Assembly: GCF_000970345.1 (NCBI RefSeq)
Contig: NZ_LAQU01000016.1
Span: forward strand, 1-64,000
DNA length: 64,000 nucleotides
Direction of reading: 5' to 3'
Origin: Robbsia andropogonis
GTDB lineage: Bacteria > Pseudomonadota > Gammaproteobacteria > Burkholderiales > Burkholderiaceae
Part shown: positions 45,159 through 54,750 of the stretch, piece by piece
Position numbering within the stretch: the first letter of the stretch is position 1
Layout: every line of letters begins with the position of its first letter
The notes under the pieces: generated by a model
Told to the model about the DNA's origin: nothing
Seen by the model: the letters and a program-made list of their open reading frames with translations, nothing else
Database searches by the model: none
Program-made: the position numbers and the translations under genes

Positions 45159-45978
45159 GCGATCGAGATGGGGCGTCGTGGGCCGCGCTGCGGCAAGGCG
45201 ATCGACTGTACGTACGTGGGCCTGGATGCTGCTGGCATCGATGCCATTGTGGTGGGGTGTTGCGGATGCGGTAGCGGCAAGTCCGACGCCGGTAGCGAGC
45301 GCGGCGCCGCTCGCCGCGTCGGGGCCAAGGCGCCTGGCGCCGCACGATGCCGGTGTCGTGGATAACGCAACGGTGGCTGATGCGGGGCATGCCGTCGGCA
45401 CGCTGCCTTCTGGTGGACAGGAGGCGCTGTCGTCCGGGGATGCCGTGCAACTGCAGCAGATGAACGCGGCATGGACGCCTGATGCGGCGCGCCGCATGAC
45501 CGCGCTTGAGGAGCAGACCATGTTGCTGAATGCTGAATTGAAAAAGCTTGATGTGCAACAGAAAATCGCGCAGCGCCGTGCCGAGATCGCCAAGATCGAC
45601 GCGGCCTCGCAGGCGGGGCTCGCATCGGATATGGGCGGTAGCGATGCCGCGGCGAATGGTACCCGTGACAGCGCGATAATCGCTGGTTTGTCGGTCGTGG
45701 CGATCGAAGGATTGGGTCGCCGCTACACCGCCACCATGCAGTCTGCCAATGGGCGGCAGTTCGATGTCACGCCAGGCGACATGTTGCCTGGACGTTTGCG
45801 CGTTGCGAACATTTCGCCATCGACGGTCACTATCCGACGTGCGGATGGGCGTTTGATCTCGCTCGTGATGTCGTCGTCACCGGACACAATGGTGGGTCTG
45901 AACGGCGTGCCCCCTTCCGATGCCGGTGCCGTGCGCGATATGCGCGGTAACCTGGTACCCGGCTTGCCGACACACTGA
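45148..45978 (+). CDS. pilP: Type IVb pilus biogenesis protein PilP
   Basis: 276 residues. Signal or anchor helix (TWAWMLLASMPLWWGVADA), an Ala/Pro-rich linker, a coiled coil (LEEQTMLLNAELKKLDVQQK) and a compact C-terminal domain (VAIEGLGRRYTATM; PGDMLPGRLRVANI) typical of PilP. Located in the periplasm between platform and secretin. Confidence 0.83.
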   Translation: MRSERSRWGVVGRAAARRSTVRTWAWMLLASMPLWWGVADAVAASPTPVASAAPLAASGPRRLAPHDAGVVDNATVADAGHAVGTLPSGGQEALSSGDAVQLQQMNAAWTPDAARRMTALEEQTMLLNAELKKLDVQQKIAQRRAEIAKIDAASQAGLASDMGGSDAAANGTRDSAIIAGLSVVAIEGLGRRYTATMQSANGRQFDVTPGDMLPGRLRVANISPSTVTIRRADGRLISLVMSSSPDTMVGLNGVPPSDAGAVRDMRGNLVPGLPTH

Positions 45979-46094
45979 TGGATGTTTTGATTTGATCGCT
46001 GCCTGCATGCCGATTCGTCTTTCGTGGCGGCGCTTTTTTGCAGGCGGTTGCCCGTCTCAACTTTGCTTTTCCTACTGATGCCAGGGTGATGCCG

Positions 46095-47825
46095 ATGTCG
46101 TATCCGTCGAACCCAAAGGAAGAATCCGGCAGCAAGTTTCAATCCGCCGATGTTGCCTTGCCGGGCGCGGCTCATCCATTGTCCGGTGAGGGCGCCTGGG
46201 CGGCAAGCAACGAAGAACGCAAGCTATTGTGCCTGCTCGACGATGGTCGCCTATTGGTGGCTGAAGGGCACGAAATGAGTCATTACGTGCTGTCGTATCG
46301 TGCGCGGCTGGATCGCTTGCAACACGTGTATCGTTGCGAGGCCGTCGGCCTTGACGAGATCCGGCGCGCGTACGAGGGGTTGCGTCGCGATGGAACCGGA
46401 GAACGCATCGATCATACCGCCATGCAGATGGCGGCGAAAGAACTGATCGGCCAGGCTTGCAGGGAACGTGCCTCGGACATTCATATCCGCGTCAAGCAAT
46501 TCAGTACGGAAGTGCTGTTCCGCATTCATAACGAACTGGTGCGGGTCAGTGAGCAGACCCGTGAATACGGTAACCGGTTGTTGGCCACGCTTTACTCCGC
46601 GATGGCAACAGTATCAGATAACACCTATAAGCCCAGTGAACGTCAGGATGCCAGCATCAGCGACCGCGATAAGCTGCCTGACGCGTTGTTCGGCGTACGG
46701 ATCGCGACGGCCCCCACCAGTATCGGCAACCTGATGGTGCTGCGCCTGCTCTACAACGATGCGGGCGACACCATGGATCTGCGGCATCTTGGTTTTTCAG
46801 GGGCGCAGGCCGAATTGATTGAAGATGTCAAACATATGCCGCACGGCATGAACATCATCAGTGGCCCGACCGGCTCCGGAAAATCCACGACTTTGCAGCG
46901 GGTGTTGTTGAGTCAGATCGCGGAGTACAAGGGCAGCACCCATGTGATCACGGTGGAGGACCCGGTGGAGTATCCCATCGCCGGTGCGGTGCAGACGCCG
47001 GTGACGAATGCGATCACGGAAGAAGCGCGAACGCTCGCCTTCTCCGCTGCAATTTCGAATGCAATGCGGCTCGACCCGGACACGATCATGATCGGCGAGG
47101 TGCGCGATGGCGCATCGGCGCGCAGTGCGCTGCGTGCATCGATGACAGGGCATCAGGTATGGACTACCGTGCATGCGAACGGGGCACTGGCGATCATCGA
47201 TCGTCTTGTCGATCTGGGGCTACCACTGGCGATGATCACCGATGAATCGGTTGTGACGGGTTTGATCAGTCAGCGCCTGGTCAAGTTGCTGTGCCCGCAT
47301 TGCCGTATCAATCTGTCGCGTGCCGCCGCGTCCGTGGACGATGCGTTGGTGGCGCGTGTGCGCCGTGTCGCGGGAACCTCATTCGATGCAGTGCATCTGC
47401 AAGGACCTGGTTGTGATCACTGCAGTGGTCGCGGCACGGTTGGCCGCACCGTGGTGGCCGAGGTCATTCGTACCGATGCGCGATTTTTTGCACTGCTGCG
47501 CGGCGGTGACAAAACCGCCGCGCAAGATTACTGGCTTTCGACGTTAGGCGGACAGACCTTGGCTGAGCATGCCGTATGCAAGGTCGCCGAGGGCCTGGTG
47601 GACCCGCGGATGGCGGAGCGTATTGTCGGTCCGCTGGCGGCGCGCCGGCTGCCGGTACGCATGCGGGCACTCGCTGTTGCGAACGGCGTCGACGCGGCAG
47701 ACGGGGCAGACGATTCAGATAGGCATGCATCGCCGTCGCATGGTGGTGACATTGTCGCGCTGAGCTCGTTGCGCGGCGCGCGGTCCGAGGAGCAGTCCGA
47801 GTTCGGGGCCGAGCATGGCTATTGA
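46095..47825 (+). CDS. pilQ: Type IVb pilus assembly ATPase PilQ (GspE/PulE family)
   Basis: About 576 residues. ASDIHIRVKQFSTEVLFRIH in the N-domain, Walker A ISGPTGSGKSTTLQR, Asp box VITVEDPVEYP, Walker B TIMIGEVRDGASAR, His box VWTTVHANGALA, and the tetracysteine zinc motif (LLCPHCRIN and GCDHCSGRG). ATG 46095 with AGGG is preferred. It powers pilus extension. pilR starts inside its last codons. Confidence 0.9.
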   Translation: MSYPSNPKEESGSKFQSADVALPGAAHPLSGEGAWAASNEERKLLCLLDDGRLLVAEGHEMSHYVLSYRARLDRLQHVYRCEAVGLDEIRRAYEGLRRDGTGERIDHTAMQMAAKELIGQACRERASDIHIRVKQFSTEVLFRIHNELVRVSEQTREYGNRLLATLYSAMATVSDNTYKPSERQDASISDRDKLPDALFGVRIATAPTSIGNLMVLRLLYNDAGDTMDLRHLGFSGAQAELIEDVKHMPHGMNIISGPTGSGKSTTLQRVLLSQIAEYKGSTHVITVEDPVEYPIAGAVQTPVTNAITEEARTLAFSAAISNAMRLDPDTIMIGEVRDGASARSALRASMTGHQVWTTVHANGALAIIDRLVDLGLPLAMITDESVVTGLISQRLVKLLCPHCRINLSRAAASVDDALVARVRRVAGTSFDAVHLQGPGCDHCSGRGTVGRTVVAEVIRTDARFFALLRGGDKTAAQDYWLSTLGGQTLAEHAVCKVAEGLVDPRMAERIVGPLAARRLPVRMRALAVANGVDAADGADDSDRHASPSHGGDIVALSSLRGARSEEQSEFGAEHGY

Positions 47826-48891
47826 CATCCACCGCCTTTGGGCTCGGTTTCAGACCACCGCGGAAGTGCGATTGCGCTTGTATCGCAAGATTGAAAAGAT
47901 GCTTGTAAACGGTTTGCCGCTTCTCAAGGTACTAGAGGAATTGGAGATGCGTGCGTCGGATCGCGGCCGCAAGCCTAATGAGCCGGAAGCGATCTTGCTG
48001 GGTGAGTGGCGGCGGACGGTGCAGAACGGGGGGGCCCTGCATGAAGGCATGGCGGATTGGGTGCCGCAGCAGGAGCAGATGATCATCATGGCGGGGGAGC
48101 AGTCGGGTCGCGTGGAAGTGGCGTTGCGAGCGGTGACGTCGGTGGTGGCATCTGGCAGAAAGATTCGCAACGCGATTCTGGCCGGGCTGGCCTATCCGCT
48201 TGCATTGCTGGCGATGACGGTAGCCTATCTCTATTTGTTTGGGCTGTATGTCATCCCGCAATTTGGGATGATTGCGCCGCCCGATCAATGGCACGGGAGC
48301 GCGCGGTGGTTGTACCTGATGTCCCACTTCGTACGAATCTGGTTGATATGGTGTTTGCTTCTTGCCAGCTTTCTCGCGGCTGGGCTTGTGTATGCGTTGC
48401 CGCGTTGGCGCGGCCGGTTTCGGAACCTATTGGATAACATTCCACCGTTTTCGATATACCGAATGATGGTGGGAACGAGTTTCCTGACCGCATTCGCCTC
48501 ACTGCAGACCGCCGGTTTCACCGTGGAGAAGTCTTTGCTGCGCTTGACGGAGCACGCCAAGCCCTGGCTCGCGCAACGGATCGACGACATGCTGTTCGGC
48601 GTCAAGTCCGGCCTCAACGTCGGCGAGGCGATGAAAAATACCGGTTACCACTTTCCGTCGCGCGAAATCGTGGACGACCTCTGTATCTATGCCGAATACA
48701 ACGGTTTTGCCGATGCATTGAAGACGATTGCCGATGAGTGGATGGAGGCAGGCGTCGAGCGCGTTGGCGTTCAAATGCGCGTCTTCAACGGCGCGGCCAT
48801 TTTGATCCTCGCGATCCTCCTTGGTGTGCTGGTCACCGGTTTTTTCGGGATACAGCATGAGATTGCGGCAATGACGCGCACGATGCGTTAG
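47815..48891 (+). CDS. pilR: Type IVb pilus inner membrane platform PilR (GspF family)
   Basis: 358 residues with two GspF-like domains. KMLVNGLPLLKVLEELEMRA and MIIMAGEQSGRVEVAL are followed by a pair of membrane helices (LAYPLALLAMTVAYLYLFGLYV; WLIWCLLLASFLAAGLVYAL, in parts). FASLQTAGFTVEKSL starts the second domain and ILILAILLGVLVTGFFG is the last helix. ATG overlaps pilQ. Confidence 0.88.
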   Translation: MAIDIHRLWARFQTTAEVRLRLYRKIEKMLVNGLPLLKVLEELEMRASDRGRKPNEPEAILLGEWRRTVQNGGALHEGMADWVPQQEQMIIMAGEQSGRVEVALRAVTSVVASGRKIRNAILAGLAYPLALLAMTVAYLYLFGLYVIPQFGMIAPPDQWHGSARWLYLMSHFVRIWLIWCLLLASFLAAGLVYALPRWRGRFRNLLDNIPPFSIYRMMVGTSFLTAFASLQTAGFTVEKSLLRLTEHAKPWLAQRIDDMLFGVKSGLNVGEAMKNTGYHFPSREIVDDLCIYAEYNGFADALKTIADEWMEAGVERVGVQMRVFNGAAILILAILLGVLVTGFFGIQHEIAAMTRTMR

Positions 48892-48957
48892 CGCCGTCCG
48901 CCACGGCGTTTATGACACGCCCACGCAGTGGGTCTTTCAAGCATATAGAGGTTGATG

Positions 48958-49536
48958 ATGAGCGAACATATCCAGAAAACCTTGTTGAACCGAGTAATGC
49001 AGCACCGGGCGAGTTATCGTGTACGCCAGCGCGGCGCGTCGCTGCTGGAAGCGGTCGCGTATCTCGGGGTGGCGGCCATTGTCGTGATCGGAGCGATTGC
49101 ATTGTTGCGCAGCTCATTCAGCAGCGCGAGCGCCAATGGTCTGAGCGAGCAGGTGAATGCGATTCAGTCAGGTGTCAAGAAACTCTACATGGGTCAGGGA
49201 GCCGGTTACAGCGGCATCAGTATCGGTGTCCTCGCCAGCGCGGGGGGATTGCCTTCGACGTTGACCACCACCACGTCCGGTACCGATTCATCGGCCACGA
49301 CGGTCTCCAATGCGTGGGGTGGCACGGTGGAATTGACCGCTGCATCTTCAAACAATGGCTTCAATATCATTTACACACAGGTTCCGCAGGATGTCTGCAT
49401 CAACGCGTTGACATCAGGCGGGAGTTGGTCGTCCATCACGGTCAATTCCGAGACGATAAGTACATTTCCGGTATCGCCGTCGGTCGCTGCATCCGACTGC
49501 ACGACCGAGAATTCGATTACGTGGGTTTCCATCTGA
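48958..49536 (+). CDS. pilS: Type IVb major prepilin PilS
   Basis: 192 residues. Long type IVb leader of 26 residues ending RQRG, cleaved before ASLLEAVAYLG, with the essential Glu at mature position 5. The helix is GVAAIVVIGAIALLRSSFSS and the globular part carries a Cys pair (DVCINAL; ASDCTTEN) for the C-terminal disulfide loop. GAGG supports ATG 48958. Processing needs a prepilin peptidase that is not in the window. Confidence 0.88.
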   Translation: MSEHIQKTLLNRVMQHRASYRVRQRGASLLEAVAYLGVAAIVVIGAIALLRSSFSSASANGLSEQVNAIQSGVKKLYMGQGAGYSGISIGVLASAGGLPSTLTTTTSGTDSSATTVSNAWGGTVELTAASSNNGFNIIYTQVPQDVCINALTSGGSWSSITVNSETISTFPVSPSVAASDCTTENSITWVSI

Positions 49537-49557
49537 CCGCACACGTCCGTCCATCCT

Positions 49558-51657
49558 ATGCTCGCACTCTGGATTCTGGTTGCCTTGCTGACGATAGGCG
49601 GCGCTTATGCACTGGTGGATCAGCGTGACATGGCAGTGCCGCCGCAAATGAACGAGCAAACGCTTGCGGGCAGCATGGCGGCCTATCGCGCCGCAGTGGT
49701 TGCGTTCGCACGCACTCAGACTGCTTTTTCAGGATCGGCGACCGACGCACAATTGCAAGCCGTCACGCCTGGCGCGACGGCGGATGACCGATGGCAGAAC
49801 TATATTGCGCCAAACAATGGCGACGCCAATGGTAGTGTTGTCGTGATCTACACGACGAAGACCGATGCCGCCCCCGCCATTGCCGGAATCGAACGCTTGT
49901 CATCCGGTTCCGCGTTGGCGGGTGTTGCCGCATCGGGTCATATTGTCTCGCCTGGCAATCCCGCTATTGCGTTGCCCACCGCGATTGCCGCCGTGGTCCC
50001 CGACGGCACACCTGTATGGATGGCGCAAGCTTACGGTGTGACTGCACTGTCGAGCGTGCGCACGCGCACGCCTACATCTGGTTTCGCGCTGGTGGAATTG
50101 CTGGCGGCACTGGCTATTCTCGGGCTTTTGCTGGCAGGGGTGGCGTCGATGATCAATACATCGCTGCAAGACGCAAAAGGCCAGCAGACGGCGTCTTATC
50201 AGGCCGCCCTGGCGACTGCCGCGGCGAAGGTCGTTGCAAACAACGCATCGGCATTGCTGGACAGTGCCACCGCGACGACACCGGTCGTCATCGGCCTGAC
50301 CACGGCGACAAATCCCAGCTACGCGCTGTCGACCTATCTTCCCGACGGCATCGGTACACGTAATGCCTACGGGCAAACGCCTTGCCTACTGGTCTATGCG
50401 AACGCGGCGCATACGATGCTGCAGGGATTGCTCGTGACCGAAGGGGGGGTGTCGATATCGGACGATGCGCTCGGTTATATCGCCGGCAACGCCGGGCAGG
50501 GAGGGGGCTCTATTCCTGCGACGAACAACGCGTCGGGGGCCGCGTTGGGTGCGTTCGGAACATGGAGCGTCGCGACACCGAACCCGTCCGGCAAGTCCTG
50601 TTCTGGAACGGTGACCGGCGTGGGACATTTGGTCAACGAGGTGACCACGAACGCTACGAATGCGCAGGACGCCGACTTTCTGTATCGCGTTGCCGTGCCA
50701 GGCGATCCTACGGCTAATGCGATGCAAGTGCCGTTGATCCTGGCAAAGGAAACGCTGGGCGCGGCGTGCACGGCCGCGACCGGTGCGATTGCAGCGGACG
50801 ATCAGAATCACGTATTGTCCTGCGTTGCCGGAACATGGCAACCGGTCCCGTTGCTGCATTGGCGTGATCCTGTCGTCAATGCTACGGACCTCTCCGCGAT
50901 GACGAATCCACAGACCGGTGACGTGGCAATGACAACGGCCACCGGTCGTGCCTACACGTTCAACGGTGCATCCTGGCAAGCACTTGCGGTTGATGAAAAC
51001 GGTGTTCTGGCGTTGGGCAATCAGGAAACGGTCGGTGCCGCGTGCGCCGCCACGCAAGCCAGTACCACGCCCGTATCCACCGATGCCAAGGGCCGCGTCC
51101 TATCTTGCCAAAATGGCACGTGGCAGACGCAAAGCGAGGTGTTGCCGGCGTTGAACGTCGTGGGGTGCGAGACAATCATGTCGAGTCCAGGCGCGACGGA
51201 TTACACTTGCACCACGGTGCCGAATGCCTGGACGATAAACACGACCAATAACACTTATACGACCATACATACGGAAACCGTCACGCTGAACAAGGCCGGC
51301 ATGATATCGGCAAGTTCATGGGCGCACATGAATGACGGTGTCTGTGAAGGCAATGGCGTGATGGGTACTGGACATAATGCGCAAGAAAGTCAGTCGCTCG
51401 ACGTGTTCGACAGTTCGGGTAACACACTGTCGCATACCGAGTCGATGGGGCCGACCTTAAAGGACGACTCCGGCGGTATCAACAACACGCTGAATACCGC
51501 GCAAAATGCCGGCACCTACACGGTTCAGGTCACGACGAACTGGGCGACGTATGCGGGCATCACGACCCCCTGGACGAGCAGCTATTGCGATACGGCGGGC
51601 AATCCCATTTCCAATTCTCCGCTCGTCGCAGGCTGGAGCGTGAATACGTATTACTGA
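49558..51657 (+). CDS. PilM-PilV fusion: N-terminal PilM-like domain joined to a PilV minor pilin
   Basis: 699 residues. Residues 1-160 resemble PilM (one N-terminal helix LALWILVALLTIGGAYALV, then a small domain). Without a stop the chain runs into a complete type IVb prepilin start, TPTSG/FALVELLAALAILG, with the cleavage Gly at 175 and Glu180 as mature position 5. The rest (about 520 residues) is PilV-like with a Cys-rich, repeated ACxA...VLSCxxGTW module and a C-terminal adhesin-like tip. No shufflon repeats are seen. Internal cleavage would release a PilM part and a mature PilV. GTG codons at 50038 and 50056 could alternatively start PilV alone, but lack ribosome binding sites. Confidence 0.8.
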   Translation: MLALWILVALLTIGGAYALVDQRDMAVPPQMNEQTLAGSMAAYRAAVVAFARTQTAFSGSATDAQLQAVTPGATADDRWQNYIAPNNGDANGSVVVIYTTKTDAAPAIAGIERLSSGSALAGVAASGHIVSPGNPAIALPTAIAAVVPDGTPVWMAQAYGVTALSSVRTRTPTSGFALVELLAALAILGLLLAGVASMINTSLQDAKGQQTASYQAALATAAAKVVANNASALLDSATATTPVVIGLTTATNPSYALSTYLPDGIGTRNAYGQTPCLLVYANAAHTMLQGLLVTEGGVSISDDALGYIAGNAGQGGGSIPATNNASGAALGAFGTWSVATPNPSGKSCSGTVTGVGHLVNEVTTNATNAQDADFLYRVAVPGDPTANAMQVPLILAKETLGAACTAATGAIAADDQNHVLSCVAGTWQPVPLLHWRDPVVNATDLSAMTNPQTGDVAMTTATGRAYTFNGASWQALAVDENGVLALGNQETVGAACAATQASTTPVSTDAKGRVLSCQNGTWQTQSEVLPALNVVGCETIMSSPGATDYTCTTVPNAWTINTTNNTYTTIHTETVTLNKAGMISASSWAHMNDGVCEGNGVMGTGHNAQESQSLDVFDSSGNTLSHTESMGPTLKDDSGGINNTLNTAQNAGTYTVQVTTNWATYAGITTPWTSSYCDTAGNPISNSPLVAGWSVNTYY

Positions 51658-51782
51658 AGCAGGCGTATATCGGCGCATTTGACTGCACCCCTGGTGACTG
51701 CGGGTGCGCGTGCATGGCTTCGTATGAAGCCTGCGTCTGGCGAACCGCGGTTGCGATATCGGAAGCAACCCCACCTCAGTCT

Positions 51783-51806
51783 TTCGCTTGCGTTGACCGG
51801 ATTTCG
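51783..51806 (+). promoter_or_regulatory. hrpII/PIP box upstream of sctC
   Basis: TTCG (51783-51786), 16 bp, TTCG (51803-51806), in the 206-bp gap between the pilM-pilV stop and sctC. The preferred sctC start is 58 bp downstream. No YANNNT element lies 30-32 bp after the box, so the promoter is incomplete by the published rule. Confidence 0.55.
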
Positions 51807-51863
51807 CCGGACCGCAATGATGCATCTCGGAACTCTTCTCCTTGGCTCAACGACCATTCCGTG

Positions 51864-53657
51864 ATGCATACCATGAAATCACTTGTCACCTTGTTGCTCT
51901 GTGCCGTAGCACTGTTCGCCATGAGCGTTGCGCCTGTCGATGCCGCGCAAGTGCAATGGCGGTCGGCGCAGATCGATTACACTGCCGATGCGAAGGACGT
52001 CAAAGACGTATTGCATGACTTTGCGGCCAGTCAGGGCATTCCGGCAAATATTTCGCAAAGCGTCTCCGGCAATGTGACCGGCAAATTCCAGATGTCCCCG
52101 CAACGCTTTCTCGATACCCTTGCATCGACATTTGGCTTCGTCTGGTACTACGACGGGCAGGTGCTCGACGTCGTGACACCTGATGCGATGAAGAGCCAAC
52201 TGATTCGTCTCGACCATGCGAGCGCCGAGGACTTGCGCGAAACACTTCGCGAGATGCACGTCAGTGATCCGCGCTTCAGCATCACCTATGACAGCGCGCA
52301 GGGCGCTGCCATTGTCAGCGGCCCTCCGAATTACGTGAAGCTGGTATCCGACATCGCCGAGCGCCTGGATTCCAATACCGAGCATCGCGCCGGCACGGTG
52401 GTCAAGGTTTTTCCGTTGTATCACGCCTGGGCGATGGACCGCACCACGGACGCCGATGGTACGACGATCAATCTGCCAGGTGTGGCAACGGTGCTGAACA
52501 GCATGTATCACCCGAATGAGAACAACGCGGGTGCGTCTTCGGCGAATAAAGCGGCAACGAGTATGACGAACGTCAAGAAAGTATCGCCGATGAATAATAT
52601 CAATGGCTATCCCGGCGGTCAGGGGAGCAATAGTGTCGCGCCGCCTATTCCGTCCAGCGTGCAGGGCCAGATGGCTGGATTCGGCAATTCGCAACCGGGC
52701 CTTCTGGCAGGGCTGAGCGGGCAGGCATCACCGCAATTACAAAGTCCTTCGAGCAGCGGCGACAATCAGCAAGGCGGGGGGCGGCAGAAGGACCAGTCGT
52801 TGCCGGTGATCGTTGCCGACCAACGGACCAATTCGGTGCTTATACGCGATACGCCGGACCGCATGGACCAGTATCCGGCATTGATAGAAAGGCTGGATAT
52901 AAAGCCCCAGTTGGTCGAAATCCAGGCACAGATCTTTGAGGTGGATGATTCGGTCATCGATCAATTGGGCATCAATTGGACGGCGCATAATGGCCATGTC
53001 GACCTCCAGACTGGTAATGGCCTGACCGCACAGAACACCTACAATGGCACGTTGTCGCAGAATTTCGGGACGACGACGCTGGCGGGAGGCGCCACCGCGG
53101 CGGCGGCGCCTGCGGGCGCGGCATTGACAACCGTGATTGGCGGCGCGGGCCGCTACCTGATGGCAAACGTGGCCGCATTGGCGGAGACGAACAAAGCGAA
53201 AATCGATGCGAGCCCGAAGGTGGCCACGCTGAACGACATCGAAGCCGACATGGCAAACCAGACGCAATTCTTTGTGAGGGTGTCGGGCTACACATCGGCG
53301 GACCTTTACAGCGTCTCTACGGGGGTCTCGCTACGAGTGCTGCCGATGGTGGTCGATGAGGATGGCAAGCGACAGATCAAGCTCGATGTGTCGATACAGG
53401 ATGGGCAACTGAGCGGGCAGACTGTCGACAACATACCCGTGATCACAAGCAGCAATATCAATACATCCGCGTTTATCAATGAAGGCGAGGCGCTGTTGGT
53501 CGCCGGCTATAAGGTGGACAAGATGACACGTGATCGTACGGGGGTGCCGGGCTTGTCGAAGATTCCTGTGATTGGTGGCCTGTTCCGCTATCACGACAAC
53601 GAAGACAGCCATATGGAGCGGCTCTTCCTGCTGACGCCGAAGGTCATCGATCTGTAA
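51864..53657 (+). CDS. sctC: Type III secretion outer membrane secretin SctC (HrcC)
   Basis: 597 residues with signal peptide (MKSLVTLLLCAVALFAMSVAPVDA). N0 domain KDVKDVLHDFAASQGIPANI and GKFQMSPQRFLDTLASTFGF, N1 SITYDSAQGAAIVSGPPNYVK, then a second ring domain, a Gly/Ser/Gln loop, NSVLIRDTPDRMDQYPALIE, and a full secretin barrel (EIQAQIFEVDDSVIDQLGIN; GEALLVAGYKVDKMTRDRTG; MERLFLLTPKVIDL). It forms the injectisome outer ring. The open frame upstream to 51585 is not signal-like. It sits beyond the pilus operon with its own hrpII box, far from sctD. Confidence 0.88.
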   Translation: MHTMKSLVTLLLCAVALFAMSVAPVDAAQVQWRSAQIDYTADAKDVKDVLHDFAASQGIPANISQSVSGNVTGKFQMSPQRFLDTLASTFGFVWYYDGQVLDVVTPDAMKSQLIRLDHASAEDLRETLREMHVSDPRFSITYDSAQGAAIVSGPPNYVKLVSDIAERLDSNTEHRAGTVVKVFPLYHAWAMDRTTDADGTTINLPGVATVLNSMYHPNENNAGASSANKAATSMTNVKKVSPMNNINGYPGGQGSNSVAPPIPSSVQGQMAGFGNSQPGLLAGLSGQASPQLQSPSSSGDNQQGGGRQKDQSLPVIVADQRTNSVLIRDTPDRMDQYPALIERLDIKPQLVEIQAQIFEVDDSVIDQLGINWTAHNGHVDLQTGNGLTAQNTYNGTLSQNFGTTTLAGGATAAAAPAGAALTTVIGGAGRYLMANVAALAETNKAKIDASPKVATLNDIEADMANQTQFFVRVSGYTSADLYSVSTGVSLRVLPMVVDEDGKRQIKLDVSIQDGQLSGQTVDNIPVITSSNINTSAFINEGEALLVAGYKVDKMTRDRTGVPGLSKIPVIGGLFRYHDNEDSHMERLFLLTPKVIDL

Positions 53658-53819
53658 CGCATTGCTGCCAGAAATCGCTACGCGGGAAAGCCGTTTCGTG
53701 ATTGACCAGGTTCGCCGTGCCTGCTACCCCAAGCCACCGCATACAGCGTCCGCTGGCGTGCAGTAACGCAAGCCAGTGGGCCGTGGCGCTACAAGGTGTT
53801 CCGACTTCCCGAAAAGTCA

Positions 53820-54146
53820 TCATGGCAACGTGCTGTTGATACAGTTCTTATAGGCGAGATCGTGCACTTGTTGTGCCGTGCCGGCGTACTGCCGTTTGGT
53901 GTAGTACATCCCGATGGCTTCTCCACCAAACAAATCGACGACTGACTTTGCGAGGCGGTCCTTTGTTGCTTTCTCACGTGCGTAGGCGACCGTTTCCGCC
54001 TGCGGCTTGCCCGCATCGCGCATTGCTGACAGCGTAACAAGAAAGTCGGCGAAATACAGGCAATCTCCAGGCTTGTTTTTCGCGTAGATCGGTGTCGAAA
54101 ACGTGATTGCCGCCGCGGCGAGCAACATGATGGACAGTTTGAACAT
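53820..54146 (-). CDS. Small exported protein of unknown function
   Basis: 108 residues: signal peptide MFKLSIMLLAAAAITFSTPIYA, then a mature part with two Cys (GDCLYFADFL; YKNCINSTLP) that may form a disulfide. Not recognised. ATG 54146 lacks a clear ribosome binding site. It converges with sctC, 162 bp away. Confidence 0.6.
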   Translation of the reverse strand: MFKLSIMLLAAAAITFSTPIYAKNKPGDCLYFADFLVTLSAMRDAGKPQAETVAYAREKATKDRLAKSVVDLFGGEAIGMYYTKRQYAGTAQQVHDLAYKNCINSTLP

Positions 54147-54750
54147 CGTATCGGCTTGCGCTAACGAAAGAGGTAGCCTGCGCTGCTTCCTCTCCGCGAA
54201 AGCGGTGTCCGGCAGCAATGTGTTGGTCGGCGAGGCGCCCGGAACAAAGACGGGTGAGGGGGTAGCATCAATGTGTAAGCTAAGGTGCGGCATTATGGCG
54301 AGCATCGAGTGGCGTGAGGCCATATTTTATACCGTGTCTCGCGTCTGCCTTTCGCAAATAAGTAATCTGCAGTATTACCAGGTTCGTTAGCACAAGCGTA
54401 ATCTCGCCCGGTATCGATGTGATGCGACGGAAATGGGACTGGTGCTGTATTGTTAAAATAGTTATAAATTTGAAAACAGATTGCAGTTTATGATGAAAAT
54501 CCGTATTCAAATAGTTGACGATTTTCGCGATCCCCGACTGCTGATGCCGGTGATATTTTGACAAGGTGAGTCTACGACAATTGGGCAGGCACGTCTGATT
54601 CGCGTGGTAAAATTGCCGCACACGTACCCTGTCTATTCTAGAGTCATATTCTCGTAATACGAAATACGACACACCCACAGATATTCAGATTTTCCCGATA
54701 ATCCCATCTATTGGGAAATCGGGCCGGGGATCCATTGCGACAATCAGCAA
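54147..54750. other. 604-bp A+T-rich region without genes
   Basis: No supported coding ORF. Low G+C compared with neighbours, like other xenogeneic DNA, and it lies beside an H-NS gene. It includes the hairpin at 54692-54723. Confidence 0.5.
54692..54723. terminator. Interrupted hairpin downstream of the H-NS gene
   Basis: CCCGAT...TCCCA-TCTAT-TGGGA...ATCGGG forms a stem with a small internal bulge. It lies after the minus-strand H-NS stop, but the following bases on that strand are A-rich, not T-rich, so termination is only possible. Confidence 0.35.

Noticed and set aside
50083-51657. Shufflon at the 3' end of pilV
   Set aside because: No inverted sfx-like repeats and no recombinase gene; the C-terminus is one continuous frame.
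53695-53714. TTCG pair after sctC
   Set aside because: Only 12 bp between the half-sites and no suitable gene follows.
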